A DNA stretch of 64,000 nucleotides from the NCBI GenBank assembly GCA_964566965.1, contig CAZMKO010000001.1:10547-74546 (forward strand). The letters are read 5' to 3'. Positions 1-8,640 of this stretch are shown here, one piece after another. A model generated the notes under the pieces. It ran no database searches and was not told the origin of the DNA. It saw nothing but the letters and a program-made list of their open reading frames with translations. This DNA comes from Oleiagrimonas sp964566965. Lineage in GTDB: Bacteria > Pseudomonadota > Gammaproteobacteria > Xanthomonadales > Rhodanobacteraceae. Position numbers and translations under genes: made by a program. The first letter of the stretch is position 1, and every line of letters starts with the position of its first letter.

Positions 1-357
1 ACCGCATCGAACCGCCTGGATGCCGCCAACCGCACGCCGGCGCTGTTCGAGACCGCGCCGGCCCCCACTGCCGCGGTCTGCTACAACGACGCGGTGGCGC
101 TGGGACTGATGCTGGGCCTGGCGGCCCAGGGCCTGCGCCCGGGGCCGGATTTCGCGGTCACCGGCTTCGACGACATTCCCGAGGCCGGCGTCAGTTTTCC
201 ACCCCTGACCACGCTGGCTACCGATCCGCGCGCACGCGGACGCGACGCGGCATCGCGCCTGCTCGAACGCATCCGCGACCCGGCGATCGCGCCACGCCAT
301 CTGGTCGCGCCCGCACGCCTGGTGATCCGGGCCAGCACCGCCGCCCCGGCATCGTGA
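1..357 (+). CDS. LacI/GalR-family transcriptional regulator, C-terminal part
   Basis: The window opens inside this gene; 118 codons remain and the DNA-binding head lies outside. The visible part matches the end of the periplasmic-binding-protein-like effector domain of LacI/GalR regulators: an AAVCYNDAVALG stretch, then GFDDIPEA, then the usual PPLTT segment and a final IRAST-type ending. The gene sits 40 bp before a sugar transporter and kinase on the same strand, so it probably controls that cassette in response to a sugar. The effector cannot be read from the sequence. The family is fairly sure; the start is not visible. Confidence 0.85.
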   Translation, partial: TASNRLDAANRTPALFETAPAPTAAVCYNDAVALGLMLGLAAQGLRPGPDFAVTGFDDIPEAGVSFPPLTTLATDPRARGRDAASRLLERIRDPAIAPRHLVAPARLVIRASTAAPAS

Positions 358-397
358 ACCGTTCCGCCATCCCGCCACTGACGCAGGTCCCGCCCGC

Positions 398-1651
398 ATG
401 AACCACACTCGTGTCGCCAGCACCCGCACCGCCCTGATCGTCGTCAACGCCGTGTTCCTGATGTGGGGACTGATGACCGTTCTCAACGATGTGCTGATCC
501 CGCATCTCAAGGCCCTTTTCACGCTGAACTACGCGCAGGCGATGCTGGTCCAGTTCACGTTCTTCGGTGCCTACTTCATCATGTCGGTGCCCTGCGGCGC
601 GGTGCTCAACCGGGTCGGCTACCGCGCCACCATCATCCTCGGCCTGCTGGTCACGGCGCTCGGCGCGCTGCTGTTCCTGCCGGCGGCCAACATGACCTCG
701 TACCCGGTGTTCCTGCTGGCCTTCTTCATCATGGCCACCGGCATCACCGGGCTGCAGGTGGCCGCCAACCCGTATGTCAGCCTGCTCGGCGAGGAACGCC
801 TGGCGTCCAGCCGCCTGAACCTGGCGCAGATGTTCAACTCGCTGGGCACGGTCATCGGCCCCTACGTGATCGGCCCGCTGATCCTCACCGGCACCACCCT
901 GGCGGCGACCGCGGTGGCACAGATGCCGGCCGCGCAGCAGGTGGCCTATCGCCTGGCGCAGGCGCGCCTGGTGCAGGGACCCTACCTGGTACTGGCCGGC
1001 GTGCTGGTGCTGATCGCGTTGGCCATCCACTGGTTCCGCCTGCCCTCGCTGAAGGCCGACACCGACCACACGCCGGAGCGCCGGCACGGGTTCCTGGACG
1101 CCCTGCGCCACCGGCACGTGGCCCTGGGCGTGGTGGCGATCTTCGTGTACGTCGGCGCCGAGGTCAGCATCGGCAGTTTCCTGATCAACTACATCGCGCT
1201 GCCCGACATCGGCGGCATCAGCGAGGCGGCCGCCACGCGCTACGTGGCACTGTACTGGGGCGGCGCGATGGCGGGCCGATTCGTGGGCTGGCTGCTGATG
1301 AAACGCATCGACCCGCGCCGCATGCTGGCCGCCTTCGCCCTGGTGGCCGCGTTGCTGGTGGTGACCACCATGTCCACACACGGCACGCCGGCGGTGGCCA
1401 GCGTGGTCGCCATCGGCCTGTTCAATTCGGTGATGTTCCCGACCATTTTCACCCTCGGCATCGAAAAAATGGGCCCCCTGACCGGGCGCGCTTCCAGCCT
1501 GATGATCATGGGCATCGTCGGCGGCGCGCTGATCCCGCCGGCACAGGGGCTGCTGGCCGACCATGTCGGGGTGCAGGCATCGTTCGTGCTGCCGCTGGCC
1601 TGCTACGCCTACATCCTCTTCTACGGCCTCAAGGGATCGCACACGGCATGA
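398..1651 (+). CDS. sugar MFS transporter, FucP/GluP-like
   Basis: This 417-residue inner-membrane protein has about twelve hydrophobic segments and resembles the proton-coupled FucP / glucose-galactose branch of the major facilitator superfamily. NPYVSLLG around residue 125 and the SLGTVIGPYVIGPLIL stretch are typical of that branch. The ATG at 398 has only a weak ribosome site. The stop overlaps the next start as ATGA, so translation is coupled to the kinase downstream. In this context the substrate is likely a hexose such as mannose, fructose or glucose, but that is inferred from neighbours. Confidence 0.88.
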   Translation: MNHTRVASTRTALIVVNAVFLMWGLMTVLNDVLIPHLKALFTLNYAQAMLVQFTFFGAYFIMSVPCGAVLNRVGYRATIILGLLVTALGALLFLPAANMTSYPVFLLAFFIMATGITGLQVAANPYVSLLGEERLASSRLNLAQMFNSLGTVIGPYVIGPLILTGTTLAATAVAQMPAAQQVAYRLAQARLVQGPYLVLAGVLVLIALAIHWFRLPSLKADTDHTPERRHGFLDALRHRHVALGVVAIFVYVGAEVSIGSFLINYIALPDIGGISEAAATRYVALYWGGAMAGRFVGWLLMKRIDPRRMLAAFALVAALLVVTTMSTHGTPAVASVVAIGLFNSVMFPTIFTLGIEKMGPLTGRASSLMIMGIVGGALIPPAQGLLADHVGVQASFVLPLACYAYILFYGLKGSHTA

Positions 1652-2628
1652 AACACGGCATCGTCACGTTCGGTGAAGCATTGATCGACTTCCACGCCGA
1701 ACCCCGTCCCGGCCACGACACGCCGGCCTTCGTTCCCCACCCCGGTGGTGCCCCCGCCAACGTCGCCGTGGCCGTGACCCGGCTGGGCCGACGCGCCACC
1801 TTCGCGGGCATGCTCGGCGCGGACATGTTCGGCGACATGTTGCTGCACGCGCTGCGCGAGGCCGATGTGGACGTCGGCGCGATACGGCGTACCGATGCGG
1901 CCAACACGGCGCTGGCCTTCGTGGCGCTGGATGCCCGCGGCGAGCGCAGTTTCAGCTTCTACCGCCCACCCGCGGCCGATTTGCTGTTCCGCCGCACCGA
2001 CTTCGCTCCCGACCTGCTGGATTCGGCGGCGATCTTCCACGCCGGGTCCTGCAGCCTGACCGAAGCCGACATCGCCGAAACCACCCTGGCCGGCATGCGT
2101 CTGGCGCGGTCGGCCGGCGCCCTGGTCAGTTTCGACATGAACCTGCGTCCGGCGCTGTGGCCACGCGACGTCCAACCGGCATCGCGTCTCTGGAAGGCGC
2201 TGGCACTGGCCCACCTGGTGAAACTGAGTGCCGAGGAAATGACCTTCCTGGGCCGGGATGCCGGTGGCGACGCGGCGGCCCGCGCGCGTCTCTGGCAAGG
2301 CGGCACACGGATTCTGGTGGTCACCGACGGCGACGCCCCGTTGACCTGGTTCACCCCGCACGCGCAGGGCACGTTGCCGGTGTACGCGGTTCCGGCACGC
2401 GACAGCACCGGCGCCGGCGACGCCTTCGTCGGCGGCCTTCTGCACGGCCTGGCCGAACAGGCGCTCGGTCCGGACGACCTCGAGGCGTTGATGCGCGACG
2501 CCCCACGCCGCGACACATGGCTGCGTTTCGCCGCGGCCTGCGGCGCCCTGGCCGTCACCCGCACCGGTTCGTTCAGCGCCATGCCGGACCGCGCCACCGT
2601 CCTGGACTTCCTGGAGCAGCACGCATGA
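1648..2628 (+). CDS. PfkB-family carbohydrate kinase, probable fructokinase
   Basis: The 326-residue product is a ribokinase-fold sugar kinase. The N-terminal substrate region has GGAPANVAVAVTRLG at about residues 32-46, and the second PfkB signature DSTGAGDAF lies at 252-260 with the catalytic Asp258. It follows the transporter with an ATGA overlap and overlaps the epimerase gene the same way. Because the next gene is an AGE-family isomerase able to convert mannose to fructose, the likely reaction is ATP-dependent phosphorylation of fructose to fructose-6-phosphate. Other sugars cannot be excluded. Confidence 0.88.
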   Translation: MKHGIVTFGEALIDFHAEPRPGHDTPAFVPHPGGAPANVAVAVTRLGRRATFAGMLGADMFGDMLLHALREADVDVGAIRRTDAANTALAFVALDARGERSFSFYRPPAADLLFRRTDFAPDLLDSAAIFHAGSCSLTEADIAETTLAGMRLARSAGALVSFDMNLRPALWPRDVQPASRLWKALALAHLVKLSAEEMTFLGRDAGGDAAARARLWQGGTRILVVTDGDAPLTWFTPHAQGTLPVYAVPARDSTGAGDAFVGGLLHGLAEQALGPDDLEALMRDAPRRDTWLRFAAACGALAVTRTGSFSAMPDRATVLDFLEQHA

Positions 2629-3812
2629 ACGACTTCCCCGATTTCCGCTCGCCCGACTTCCTGCGCCGCCACATCCGCGACATCATGGACTTCTACCATC
2701 CGCGATGCCTGGATCCGGTTGGCGGATGCTTCCACTACTTCAAGGATGACGGTCGCATCTACGACCGCCACCACCGCCACCTGGTCAGCAGCGCGCGCTT
2801 CGTGTTCGATTACGCCACCGCCGCGCGCCGCTTCGGCGACCGCGACTACCTCGACGCCGCGCGCCATTGCCTGGACTTTCTGCGCCGCGCCCATCGCAAC
2901 CCGGACACCGGAGGCTATGCCTGGACCCTGCGCGACGGCAAGCCCGAGGACACCACCAACCACTGCTACGGTCTGGCGTTCGTGATGGTCGCCTGCGCCA
3001 GCGCCGTCCGTGCCGGCATCGCCGAGGCGGCCGCGTGGATGGCCGAAACGCACGACCTTCTGGAACACCGCTTCTGGGATGCCGACGCCGGCCTGTACCG
3101 CGACGAGGCCGACGCCACGTGGCACGTCGGCCCGTACCGCGGGCAAAACGCCAACATGCACATGTGCGAGGCCATGCTGGCGGCCTTCGACGCCAGCGGC
3201 GAGCGCCACTACCTGGATCGCGCCCTGCTGCTGGCCGACCACATGACCCGGCGCCAGGCCGGGCTCACCGACGAGCATCTGGTCTGGGAGCATTACCACG
3301 CCGACTGGCGCATCGACTGGGACTACAACCGCGACAACCCCCGGCACCTGTTCCGTCCCTGGGGATTCCAGGTCGGCCACCAGACCGAGTGGGCCAAGCT
3401 GCTGATGATCCTGGCTCGCCATGTCGATGCCGACTGGCTGCTGCCCACCGCGCGCCACCTGTTCGACACCGCCGTGGCACGCGGATGGGATGAGGCCCAT
3501 GGCGGCCTCGTGTACGGCCTCGACCCGGCCGGCGGCTTCTGCGACGACGACAAGTACTACTGGGTACAGGCCGAGTCGTTGACCGCCGCCGCGCTGCTTG
3601 CCGAACGCAGCGGCGAAGACGCCTACTGGCAATGGTACGAGCGTCTGTGGCAATACGCCTGGACACACTTCGTCGACCACCGGTACGGCGCCTGGTACCG
3701 CATCCTCACCCGCGACAACCGCAAGTACGACGACGAAAAAAGCCCGGCCGGCAAGACCGACTACCACACCATGGGCGCCTGCCACGAACTGCTCGACCAA
3801 TTGGCACGCTGA
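2625..3812 (+). CDS. AGE-family epimerase/isomerase, probable mannose isomerase
   Basis: The 395-residue cytoplasmic protein fits the N-acylglucosamine 2-epimerase (AGE) superfamily, an alpha6/alpha6 barrel. Family features include the GQNANMHMCEAML stretch at about 173-185, a WGFQVGHQTEW segment and the C-terminal DYHTMGACHELL. Members interconvert aldoses and ketoses (mannose-fructose, as in YihS-type enzymes) or epimerise GlcNAc/ManNAc. No N-acetyl-sugar enzymes are nearby and the previous gene is a fructokinase-like kinase, so mannose isomerase is the better reading. The ATG overlaps the kinase stop (ATGA). It is the last gene of the cassette and faces the Nudix gene convergently. Confidence 0.82.
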   Translation: MNDFPDFRSPDFLRRHIRDIMDFYHPRCLDPVGGCFHYFKDDGRIYDRHHRHLVSSARFVFDYATAARRFGDRDYLDAARHCLDFLRRAHRNPDTGGYAWTLRDGKPEDTTNHCYGLAFVMVACASAVRAGIAEAAAWMAETHDLLEHRFWDADAGLYRDEADATWHVGPYRGQNANMHMCEAMLAAFDASGERHYLDRALLLADHMTRRQAGLTDEHLVWEHYHADWRIDWDYNRDNPRHLFRPWGFQVGHQTEWAKLLMILARHVDADWLLPTARHLFDTAVARGWDEAHGGLVYGLDPAGGFCDDDKYYWVQAESLTAAALLAERSGEDAYWQWYERLWQYAWTHFVDHRYGAWYRILTRDNRKYDDEKSPAGKTDYHTMGACHELLDQLAR

Positions 3813-3869
3813 CGCGGACGCGCGCGCCCGGCGGCACGCGCAGCAGGTGGGCGATTTTTTCACACGCTC

Positions 3870-4295
3870 TCAGAGCGTCGGAGGCGACAGGCGTGCCACG
3901 TAGGCCGGCAGGATGTGCGCGGCGCTGAGCGGTGCCACCGGTACCGGGTACGGTCCGGCCGCCGGCACCCATGCCAGCTCGGCGATTTCCGCCCGCGGCG
4001 ACGGTCGCCCCGACACACGGCAACAAAATGCCATGGTACGCACGCGCCGTCCCGGCTCGTGCACGGCGTCGGCCTCGAACCGGCCCAGCTCGCGCGCGCC
4101 GGCCGCATCAAGGCGCACGCCCAGCTCCTCGTGCAATTCCCGCGCCAGCGTCTGCAGCGGCGTTTCATCCGGCTCGGGCTTGCCGCCGGGCTGGATGAAC
4201 ACTGCCGTCCCGCGCTTGCGCACCAGCAACACGGCGCCGGTGCCGTCATCGATCACCGCGGCCACGGTACGGATGCATGCGGAAGTGTCATTCAT
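3870..4295 (-). CDS. Nudix hydrolase
   Basis: The 141-residue protein carries a complete Nudix box, from Gly38 to Val60 (G-x5-E-x7-REL-x-EE-x-GV), which binds divalent metal and hydrolyses nucleoside diphosphates linked to another group. It is a single-domain enzyme of the usual length. The start chosen is the ATG at 4295 that begins MNDTSACIRT; the open frame continues upstream into a low-complexity Arg/Ala stretch that runs through the ssb terminator and is not credible as protein. The substrate is unknown. It lies downstream of ssb on the same strand, separated by a strong terminator. Confidence 0.88.
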   Translation of the reverse strand: MNDTSACIRTVAAVIDDGTGAVLLVRKRGTAVFIQPGGKPEPDETPLQTLARELHEELGVRLDAAGARELGRFEADAVHEPGRRVRTMAFCCRVSGRPSPRAEIAELAWVPAAGPYPVPVAPLSAAHILPAYVARLSPPTL

Positions 4296-4323
4296 GATGG
4301 CGTCCGGCCGGAGCCTCTTCCGG

Positions 4324-4366
4324 CAAAAAACAAAACGGCGGGGTCGGCATCGCCAAACCCCGCCGC
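4324..4366 (-). terminator. rho-independent terminator of ssb
   Basis: On the minus strand a 9-bp perfect GC stem (4336-4344 paired with 4357-4365) with a 12-nt loop is followed by a U-rich run (complement of 4325-4335). It lies 45 bp after the ssb stop. Confidence 0.88.
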
Positions 4367-4410
4367 CCATGCGCGCCGGGCGGTCGCCCGATGCGCGGGA
4401 AAAAGGTGGC

Positions 4411-4905
4411 TCAGAACGGAATGTCGTCGTCCTCGAAGCCGGCGTCGGGCGGGCCCGGTTGCGGCTGTGGCGCCGCCGGAGCGGGGCCACGCTGCGGAGC
4501 CGGCGCGCGTGCCGGAGCCGGTCCGCGGCTGTAACCGCCGCCGCCGCCATAGCCGCCGCCCTCGCCACCGGGACCGCCCAGCATCTGCATGTTGTTGGCG
4601 ATGATGTCGGTGGAATAACGCTCGATGCCGTCCTTGCCGGTGTACTTGTCGGTGCGCAGCGAGCCCTCGATGTATACCTGCCGGCCCTTGCGCAGGTATT
4701 CCTGGCAGATCTCGGCCAGCTTGCCGAACACCTTCACGCGGTGCCACTCGGTGCGCTCCTGACGTTGGCCGGACTGTTTGTCCATCCACGATTCGGACGT
4801 GGCCAGGCTCAGTGTGCACACGGGAGTGCCGCTGCCGGTGTAGCGGGTGTCGGGATCGGCGCCGAGGTTGCCGATCAGGATGACTTTGTTGACGCCTCGT
4901 GCCAT
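4411..4905 (-). CDS. ssb: single-stranded DNA-binding protein
   Basis: The 164-residue protein binds single-stranded DNA during replication and repair. The OB fold spans about residues 1-110, starting MARGVNKVILIGNLGADPD. It is followed by a Gly/Pro/Arg-rich linker and the acidic tip DDDIPF (159-164) that recruits partner enzymes. Length and layout are those of bacterial SSB. The MFS gene lies upstream on the same strand and a strong terminator follows, so ssb probably has its own promoter in the 144-bp gap. Confidence 0.97.
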   Translation of the reverse strand: MARGVNKVILIGNLGADPDTRYTGSGTPVCTLSLATSESWMDKQSGQRQERTEWHRVKVFGKLAEICQEYLRKGRQVYIEGSLRTDKYTGKDGIERYSTDIIANNMQMLGGPGGEGGGYGGGGGYSRGPAPARAPAPQRGPAPAAPQPQPGPPDAGFEDDDIPF

Positions 4906-5049
4906 GGGTGCTGTCCCCGGTTCTGATACTGCAAAAGATGCAGCGATCGTAGCATAGCCGCCGCGTCATCCTGCAGTGGCGCGACGCCCGTTCACGGGTC
5001 GGAATTTGTCGATCCGGCGCGTCATCCACCCCCCCACGCCGTCGCGCCG

Positions 5050-6246
5050 TCAGGCCGGCACCGCCGCTCCGGCGGCCACCACGCGATGGCGCCCCCACCA
5101 CAGCAGCGGCAACCACACCACCACCAGCAGCGCGCCGGCCAGGAACACGCCCGACTGCCCCAGGTGCGCCAGCACCGCGCCCCCCAGCACGCCACCCACT
5201 CCGGCCCCGAGGAACTGGCAGGTGGCGTAGGCGCCCATGGCGGCCCCGCGCAGATGCGGCGGCGCCAATCGCGAGACCAGGCTGGGCAGACTGGCTTCAA
5301 GCAGGTTGAAGGCACTGAAAAACACCACGGCCGACACCCACAGCAGCACATGGCTGCCGCTGTCGACACCGAACCCCAGCAGAGCCAACCCCAGGCCCAG
5401 CGCACACACCAGCACCAGGCGCATGTTGCCGGCCAGCGAGGTCACCCGGCGCAGCACCACGCCCATGACCACGGCCGACACCAGCATCACCGGCAAGTAC
5501 AGCTGCCACTGGTGTGCCAGCGCGATGCCGGTGCGCTCGACCAGCAGCAACGGCAACGCCACGAAGGCCGCCGTCAACATGGCATGCATCATGAATACCG
5601 ACAGGTTCAGCACCGCCAGTTGCGGGCGCACCACCATGCGCAGCACGGCCGACCAGTGTGCCGCTTCCGGCGCGCGGTGCCGGCGTGGGCGCGGCACCAC
5701 CGCCCACAGCAGGCCGACGGCACCGAGGGCCAGCACGGCGGTCAGGCCGAACAGGCCCGGCAGGCCGGCCACGGCGGCCAGGGGCGCACTGAGGATGATC
5801 GCCAGCACGAAGGCCAGGCCGATGCTGACGCCGATGATGCCCATCACCTTGCTGCGGTTGTCGTCATGCGAATGGTCCGCGGCCAGCGCCTGGCTGGCGC
5901 CGGAGACGGCCCCCATGCCCTGCAGCACGCGCCCGATGATGATGCCGGTGATGTCGCTGGACAGCGCCGCCACCAGCGAGCCGAGAAAAAACACGCCCAA
6001 ACCGATGCTGATGGTCAGGTGCCGCCCGATGCGGTCCGAGGCCAGACCCACGGGGACCTGCAACAGCGCCTGGGCAAAACCGTAGATGCCGATTGCCAGG
6101 CCCACCAGGAAGGCCGTCGCACCGGGCAGGCGCATCGCGTAGACGGTGAACACCGGCATGATCAGGAACAACCCGAACATGCGCAGGCCGACCACGCTGG
6201 AGAGCGCCAGTGCGGTGTTGAGTTCACGCTTGCTGAGTTTGCTCAC
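5050..6246 (-). CDS. MFS transporter, YajR-like without the C-terminal domain
   Basis: The 398-residue inner-membrane protein has about twelve hydrophobic segments and the MFS loop motif GLASDRIGRH near residue 68. Its sequence follows the YajR pattern (GIYGFAQALLQVPVGL, GRVLQGMGAVSGA, AFNLLEASLPSLVSR, GAAMGAYATCQFLG), but the protein ends after the last membrane segment and lacks the C-terminal ferredoxin-like domain of E. coli YajR. The exported compound is unknown. It is divergent from ispB, and ssb follows on the same strand. Confidence 0.85.
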   Translation of the reverse strand: MSKLSKRELNTALALSSVVGLRMFGLFLIMPVFTVYAMRLPGATAFLVGLAIGIYGFAQALLQVPVGLASDRIGRHLTISIGLGVFFLGSLVAALSSDITGIIIGRVLQGMGAVSGASQALAADHSHDDNRSKVMGIIGVSIGLAFVLAIILSAPLAAVAGLPGLFGLTAVLALGAVGLLWAVVPRPRRHRAPEAAHWSAVLRMVVRPQLAVLNLSVFMMHAMLTAAFVALPLLLVERTGIALAHQWQLYLPVMLVSAVVMGVVLRRVTSLAGNMRLVLVCALGLGLALLGFGVDSGSHVLLWVSAVVFFSAFNLLEASLPSLVSRLAPPHLRGAAMGAYATCQFLGAGVGGVLGGAVLAHLGQSGVFLAGALLVVVWLPLLWWGRHRVVAAGAAVPA

Positions 6247-6335
6247 GAGGCGTCCGCGCGGTGGAAAGGCATCAAGTATAAGAGGTCATGCCACCGGCCC
6301 GGACTGTGGCACATCACCGCGGCGCGCTTTGCACC

Positions 6336-6341
6336 TATAAT
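6336..6341 (+). promoter_or_regulatory. consensus -10 box ahead of ispB
   Basis: A perfect TATAAT lies 28 bp before the ispB start in the 123-bp divergent gap. No good -35 element is visible at the right distance, so this is a partial promoter call. Confidence 0.55.
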
Positions 6342-6369
6342 TGCCGGTCTTGATTCAAACAGTTACTTC

Positions 6370-7377
6370 ATGAGCACTTCCGCCACCCGCCTCGTCACCG
6401 AGTCCGTGCCCGACTATCCGGCCGCACGCGCCCTGGCCGCGCCCGACATGGATGCCGTGGACGCCCTGATCCGCCGCCGCCTGTCCTCGCACGTGGCCCT
6501 GATCAACCAGATCGCGGCGCACATCATCGACGGCGGCGGCAAGCGTCTGCGTCCGGTGCTGCACGTGCTGGCGGCACGCGCGGCCGGCTACGAGGGCGAG
6601 GCGCACGCGCAGCTGGCGGCGGTGATCGAGTTCATCCACACCTCGACGCTGCTGCACGACGACGTGGTGGACGAATCGGAGCTGCGGCGCGGACGCCAGA
6701 CCGCCAACACCATGTGGGGCAACGCCGCCAGCGTGCTGGTGGGCGACTTCCTGTATTCGCGGGCCTTCCAGTTGATGGTGGAGCTCGACGACATGACCAT
6801 CATGCGGGTGCTGGCCGACACCACCAACATCATCGCCGAAGGCGAGGTGCTGCAACTGCTGAACATCGGCAACCCGGACATCGACGAGACCGCCTACCTG
6901 GGCGTGATCGAGCGCAAGACGGCGGTGTTGTTCGCCGCGGCCACGCAACTGGGCGGGGTGCTGGGCGGCCTGCCCGACACACAGGTGGCGGCGTTGCGCG
7001 ACTACGGCATGCAGCTCGGCTACGCGTTCCAGATCGCCGACGATCTGCTCGACTACGTCTCCGACGCCGACACCCTCGGCAAGAACATCGGCGACGACCT
7101 GGCCGAAGGCAAGCCGACGCTGCCACTGATCTACGCGCTGGAGGAAGCTTCCCCGGATCAGGCCGGCGCCCTGCGCCATGCCATCGAACATGGCGAGCGC
7201 GACGCCCTGGAGGAGGTCATCGGCTTCATTCGCCAGAGCAGCGCCCTGCAGCGCACCCGCACCCTGGCGCAGGCCCATGCGACACGCGCGCGCGCCGCGC
7301 TGGCGTGCCTGCCGGCCTCGAAGTGGCGCGACGCCATGATCGCGGTGGCCAATTACGCCGTCGAGCGCACTTACTGA
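6370..7377 (+). CDS. ispB: octaprenyl (all-trans polyprenyl) diphosphate synthase
   Basis: The 335-residue enzyme extends farnesyl diphosphate with isopentenyl diphosphate units to make the ubiquinone side chain. Both aspartate-rich metal motifs are present: DDVVD at 97-101 and DDLLD at 224-228. GGGKRLRP near residue 57 binds isopentenyl diphosphate. Length fits long-chain trans-prenyl synthases. Two ubiquinone-type hydroxylases are convergent with it just downstream. Chain length cannot be read with certainty. Confidence 0.93.
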   Translation: MSTSATRLVTESVPDYPAARALAAPDMDAVDALIRRRLSSHVALINQIAAHIIDGGGKRLRPVLHVLAARAAGYEGEAHAQLAAVIEFIHTSTLLHDDVVDESELRRGRQTANTMWGNAASVLVGDFLYSRAFQLMVELDDMTIMRVLADTTNIIAEGEVLQLLNIGNPDIDETAYLGVIERKTAVLFAAATQLGGVLGGLPDTQVAALRDYGMQLGYAFQIADDLLDYVSDADTLGKNIGDDLAEGKPTLPLIYALEEASPDQAGALRHAIEHGERDALEEVIGFIRQSSALQRTRTLAQAHATRARAALACLPASKWRDAMIAVANYAVERTY

Positions 7378-7397
7378 CCGCCATGCACCCCTGACCG

Positions 7398-7416
7398 GCA
7401 TCCCGGCCGGGGATGC
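7398..7416. terminator. hairpin between convergent ispB and ubi genes
   Basis: A 7-bp perfect stem (7398-7404 with 7410-7416) around a GGCCG loop fills most of the 39-bp convergent gap. There is no T-run, so it may act as a bidirectional stop or only as a 3' end stabiliser. Confidence 0.5.
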
Positions 7417-8640
7417 TCAGCGCCCGGCCGCGTGTGCGGCCAGTGCCCGCTTCAGCGGCGACAACCGGTTGACGGCGCGCATGCCCAGCCCGCGCAGTGC
7501 CACCAGTGGCGGCGTTTGCCAGGCGTAGATGCGGGCCAACGCGTCCAATGACAGCGCATCCACGGTGTCGGCACTGCGCCGGCGGCGCGCGTAGCGGGCC
7601 AGCACGTGGGGGGCGCCGATGTCGCCACCGGCGGCATGGGCGGTGGTGAGCACTTCGCGCAACCCGACCACGTCACGCAGACCCAGGTTGATGCCCTGCC
7701 CGGCCAGCGGATGCACGGCGTGCGCCGCGTCGCCCAGCAAGACCACGCGGCCGCGATGAAAGTCGCGGGCAAGCGTCAGGCGCAACGGAAACGCGGCGCG
7801 GGGACCACTGCCCGTGACCGGCCCGAGGCACATGTCGCCGGCCACCGACAACGCGCGACAGAACGCCGCGTCGTCCATCGCCAGCACCCGTGCCGCGCCG
7901 GCGTCCGGCAACGACCACACCACCGAGCAGCGACCGTCATCCAGCGGCAGAAATGCCAACGGTCCGCCCGGCATGAAGCGCTGCCACGCCGTTTCGCGAT
8001 GCGCTCGCGCGGTGTCCACGTGGGCGACCACGGCGCGCTGGTCGTAATCGCGTCCGCGGGTGGTGATGCCGGCCATGCGTCGCACCGGCGAGGCGGCGCC
8101 ATCGGCCGCGACCAGCACCCGCGCGTCCAGCACATCGCCGTCTTCCAGGCGCACGGCGACATGCTCGGCCGACATGTCCAGACCAGCCACGGTGGCCGGA
8201 CAACGGCAATGCACACCGGCCGCCGCCAGTGCCTGCCACAATTGGTGCTGCACCAGGCGATTCTCGACGATCCAGCCCATCTCGGCGTGCCCGCCGTCGG
8301 CCGCGTCGATGTCCAGGACCGCACCGTTTTCGGCGTCCCACACATGCATGTGGCGATACGGCTGGGCCCGCGCGGCGCGCACCGCTGCCCAAACACCAAG
8401 ATCATCCAGGCAGACCACCGACGACGGCGCCAGCGCGACCACGCGCAGGTCCACCTCGTCCGCGGCCACCCATGGCGTCGGATGCCGCGTCTCGATCAGG
8501 GTCACGTCCAGGCCGTCGCGGGCCAGCGCCAGGGCTGCGGCGGCACCGGCCATACCGCCACCGACCACGATGACGTCGCGGACAGACTGGCGCCGGCGGC
8601 GACGCGGCACGACAGGCGACACGGTATCGGAGGCGGTCAT
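7417..8640 (-). CDS. UbiH/UbiF/VisC-family FAD-dependent hydroxylase
   Basis: The 407-residue flavoprotein hydroxylates the ubiquinone ring or a related aromatic. It has the Rossmann GGGMAG at residues 27-32 and the second FAD motif LLGDAAHAVHPLAGQGINLGLRD in the C-terminal third. The start is the ATG at 8640, which overlaps the stop of the upstream paralogue (ATGA); the longer open frame upstream is a shadow of that paralogue. Together the two genes look like a coupled ubiquinone hydroxylase pair. Which ring position this one modifies is not clear. Confidence 0.88.
   Translation of the reverse strand: MTASDTVSPVVPRRRRRQSVRDVIVVGGGMAGAAAALALARDGLDVTLIETRHPTPWVAADEVDLRVVALAPSSVVCLDDLGVWAAVRAARAQPYRHMHVWDAENGAVLDIDAADGGHAEMGWIVENRLVQHQLWQALAAAGVHCRCPATVAGLDMSAEHVAVRLEDGDVLDARVLVAADGAASPVRRMAGITTRGRDYDQRAVVAHVDTARAHRETAWQRFMPGGPLAFLPLDDGRCSVVWSLPDAGAARVLAMDDAAFCRALSVAGDMCLGPVTGSGPRAAFPLRLTLARDFHRGRVVLLGDAAHAVHPLAGQGINLGLRDVVGLREVLTTAHAAGGDIGAPHVLARYARRRRSADTVDALSLDALARIYAWQTPPLVALRGLGMRAVNRLSPLKRALAAHAAGR

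Noticed and set aside
218..1642. 474-codon minus-strand frame rich in His, Gln and Arg
   Set aside because: It is antisense to the sugar transporter and looks like the composition of a shadow frame in GC-rich DNA; no family motif.
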